Shown piece by piece: positions 6,197-6,780 of a stretch of 6,780 nucleotides of DNA. The notes beneath the pieces were generated by a model that saw only the letters and a list, made by a program, of their open reading frames with translations, was not told where the DNA came from and searched no databases. The stretch comes from Ignavibacteriaceae bacterium (lineage in GTDB: Bacteria > Bacteroidota > Ignavibacteria > Ignavibacteriales > Ignavibacteriaceae): NCBI GenBank assembly GCA_026193755.1, contig JAPHUI010000125.1:1-6780 (forward strand), written 5' to 3'. The position numbers and the translations under genes are program-made. The stretch's first letter is position 1. Every line of letters begins with the position of its first letter.

Positions 6197-6780
6197 ATGT
6201 ATAAGCAGGGATTAGAAAAAGTTAAATTTCCGGAAATTGAAAAGAACATCCTAAAGTTTTGGTCAGAAGGAAAAATTTTTGAGAAGAGCGTACAATTACG
6301 TTCACCGGAAAAGTCTTTTACATTTTACGAAGGTCCACCCACAGCAAATGGCAAACCCGGAATCCACCATGTAATGTCACGAACATTAAAGGATCTTGTT
6401 TGTAGGTACAAAACAATGCAGGGTTATCGCGTCGAAAGAAAAGCCGGATGGGATACACACGGTCTTCCGGTTGAAATAGAAGTTGAAAAAAGTTTAGGTA
6501 TAAAAGATAAAAGTGAGGTTGCAAAATACGGTATAGAAAAGTATAACCAGGCTTGCCGCGACTCAGTTTTTACTTATCTCGATCTGTGGGAGAAGATGAC
6601 AGAGCGAATGGGTTATTGGGTTGATTTAAAATCGGCTTACGTAACCCTAACAAATGACTATATAGAATCGGTTTGGTGGGCGCTGAAAACACTTTTTGAT
6701 AAAGGACTTATTTATAAAGATTATAAAATTGTTCCCCAGGATCCCAAATCTGAAACAGTTCTTTCAATGGCTGAACTTGC
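6197..6780 (+). CDS. ileS: Isoleucyl-tRNA synthetase, N-terminal part (runs off right edge)
   Basis: IleS charges tRNA-Ile with isoleucine in the cytoplasm. 194 full codons of a protein usually about 1,000-1,100 residues long are present. Class I synthetase hallmarks are visible: [17 protein letters not shown] at 43-59, [20 protein letters not shown] followed by LPVEIEVEK, and then [19 protein letters not shown] and NDYIESVWW. The ATP-binding signature reads GIHH (55-58) instead of HIGH, the swapped form reported for IleS2-type enzymes. Near the right edge QDPKSET (181-187) takes the place of the common YCPRCGT, so two usual cysteines are missing. The in-frame TAG of the preceding gene (6185-6187) and the lack of another ATG fix the start at 6197; no Shine-Dalgarno sequence is visible. 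It is the last visible gene of the operon. Confidence 0.96.
   Translation, partial: MYKQGLEKVKFPEIEKNILKFWSEGKIFEKSVQLRSPEKSFTFYEGPPTANGKPGIHHVMSRTLKDLVCRYKTMQGYRVERKAGWDTHGLPVEIEVEKSLGIKDKSEVAKYGIEKYNQACRDSVFTYLDLWEKMTERMGYWVDLKSAYVTLTNDYIESVWWALKTLFDKGLIYKDYKIVPQDPKSETVLSMAEL

Noticed and set aside
5306..6524. Minus-strand open frames at 5306-5536, 5596-5871 and 6318-6524
   Set aside because: They are antisense to PNP, the membrane protein and ileS and show no recognisable protein features.

Overview
The window looks like a chromosomal segment from a bacterium of the Bacteroidetes/Chlorobi superphylum, most plausibly an Ignavibacteria-type organism. This assignment is inference. It rests on AT-rich coding DNA, several start codons without a Shine-Dalgarno sequence, a DivIVA protein (uncommon in Bacteroidetes proper), and the flavour of the PNP and IleS sequences. 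No rRNA, tRNA, CRISPR array, insertion sequence or integrase was found.

Left part, all on the minus strand (1-3296). pta (phosphate acetyltransferase, 3296 to 2319) is followed by two genes I cannot assign to a known family. The first is a 285-residue protein with an N-terminal CX2C-X11-CX2C zinc ribbon (2240 to 1383). Five bases later starts a long protein (1377 to beyond the left edge) with an unrecognised N-terminal region, a basic stretch, and a tetratricopeptide (TPR) array that is still running at the edge. Its last two visible TPR units are very similar even at DNA level, 102 bp apart. This pair is the best candidate for something undescribed.

Middle (3297-3516) is a 220-bp divergent spacer. 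It holds a good ribosome binding site for pta, plausible but weak promoters for both directions, and a small GC-rich dyad.

Right part, all on the plus strand (3517-6780), is a tightly packed operon: yggS (PLP homeostasis), divIVA (polar/division coiled-coil protein), a trimeric-type purine nucleoside phosphorylase, a four-helix membrane protein with a DivIVA-like cytoplasmic coiled coil, and the 5' part of ileS. Genes are joined by ATGA overlaps or gaps of 3-9 bp. The order recalls the ylmE...divIVA-ileS neighbourhood of Gram-positive bacteria. Three protein-level details stand out. The PNP carries Asp and Val where the human enzyme has Asn243 and His257, as in MTA phosphorylase. IleS has the swapped GIHH signature instead of HIGH. 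The membrane protein shares an ungapped coiled-coil segment with DivIVA.
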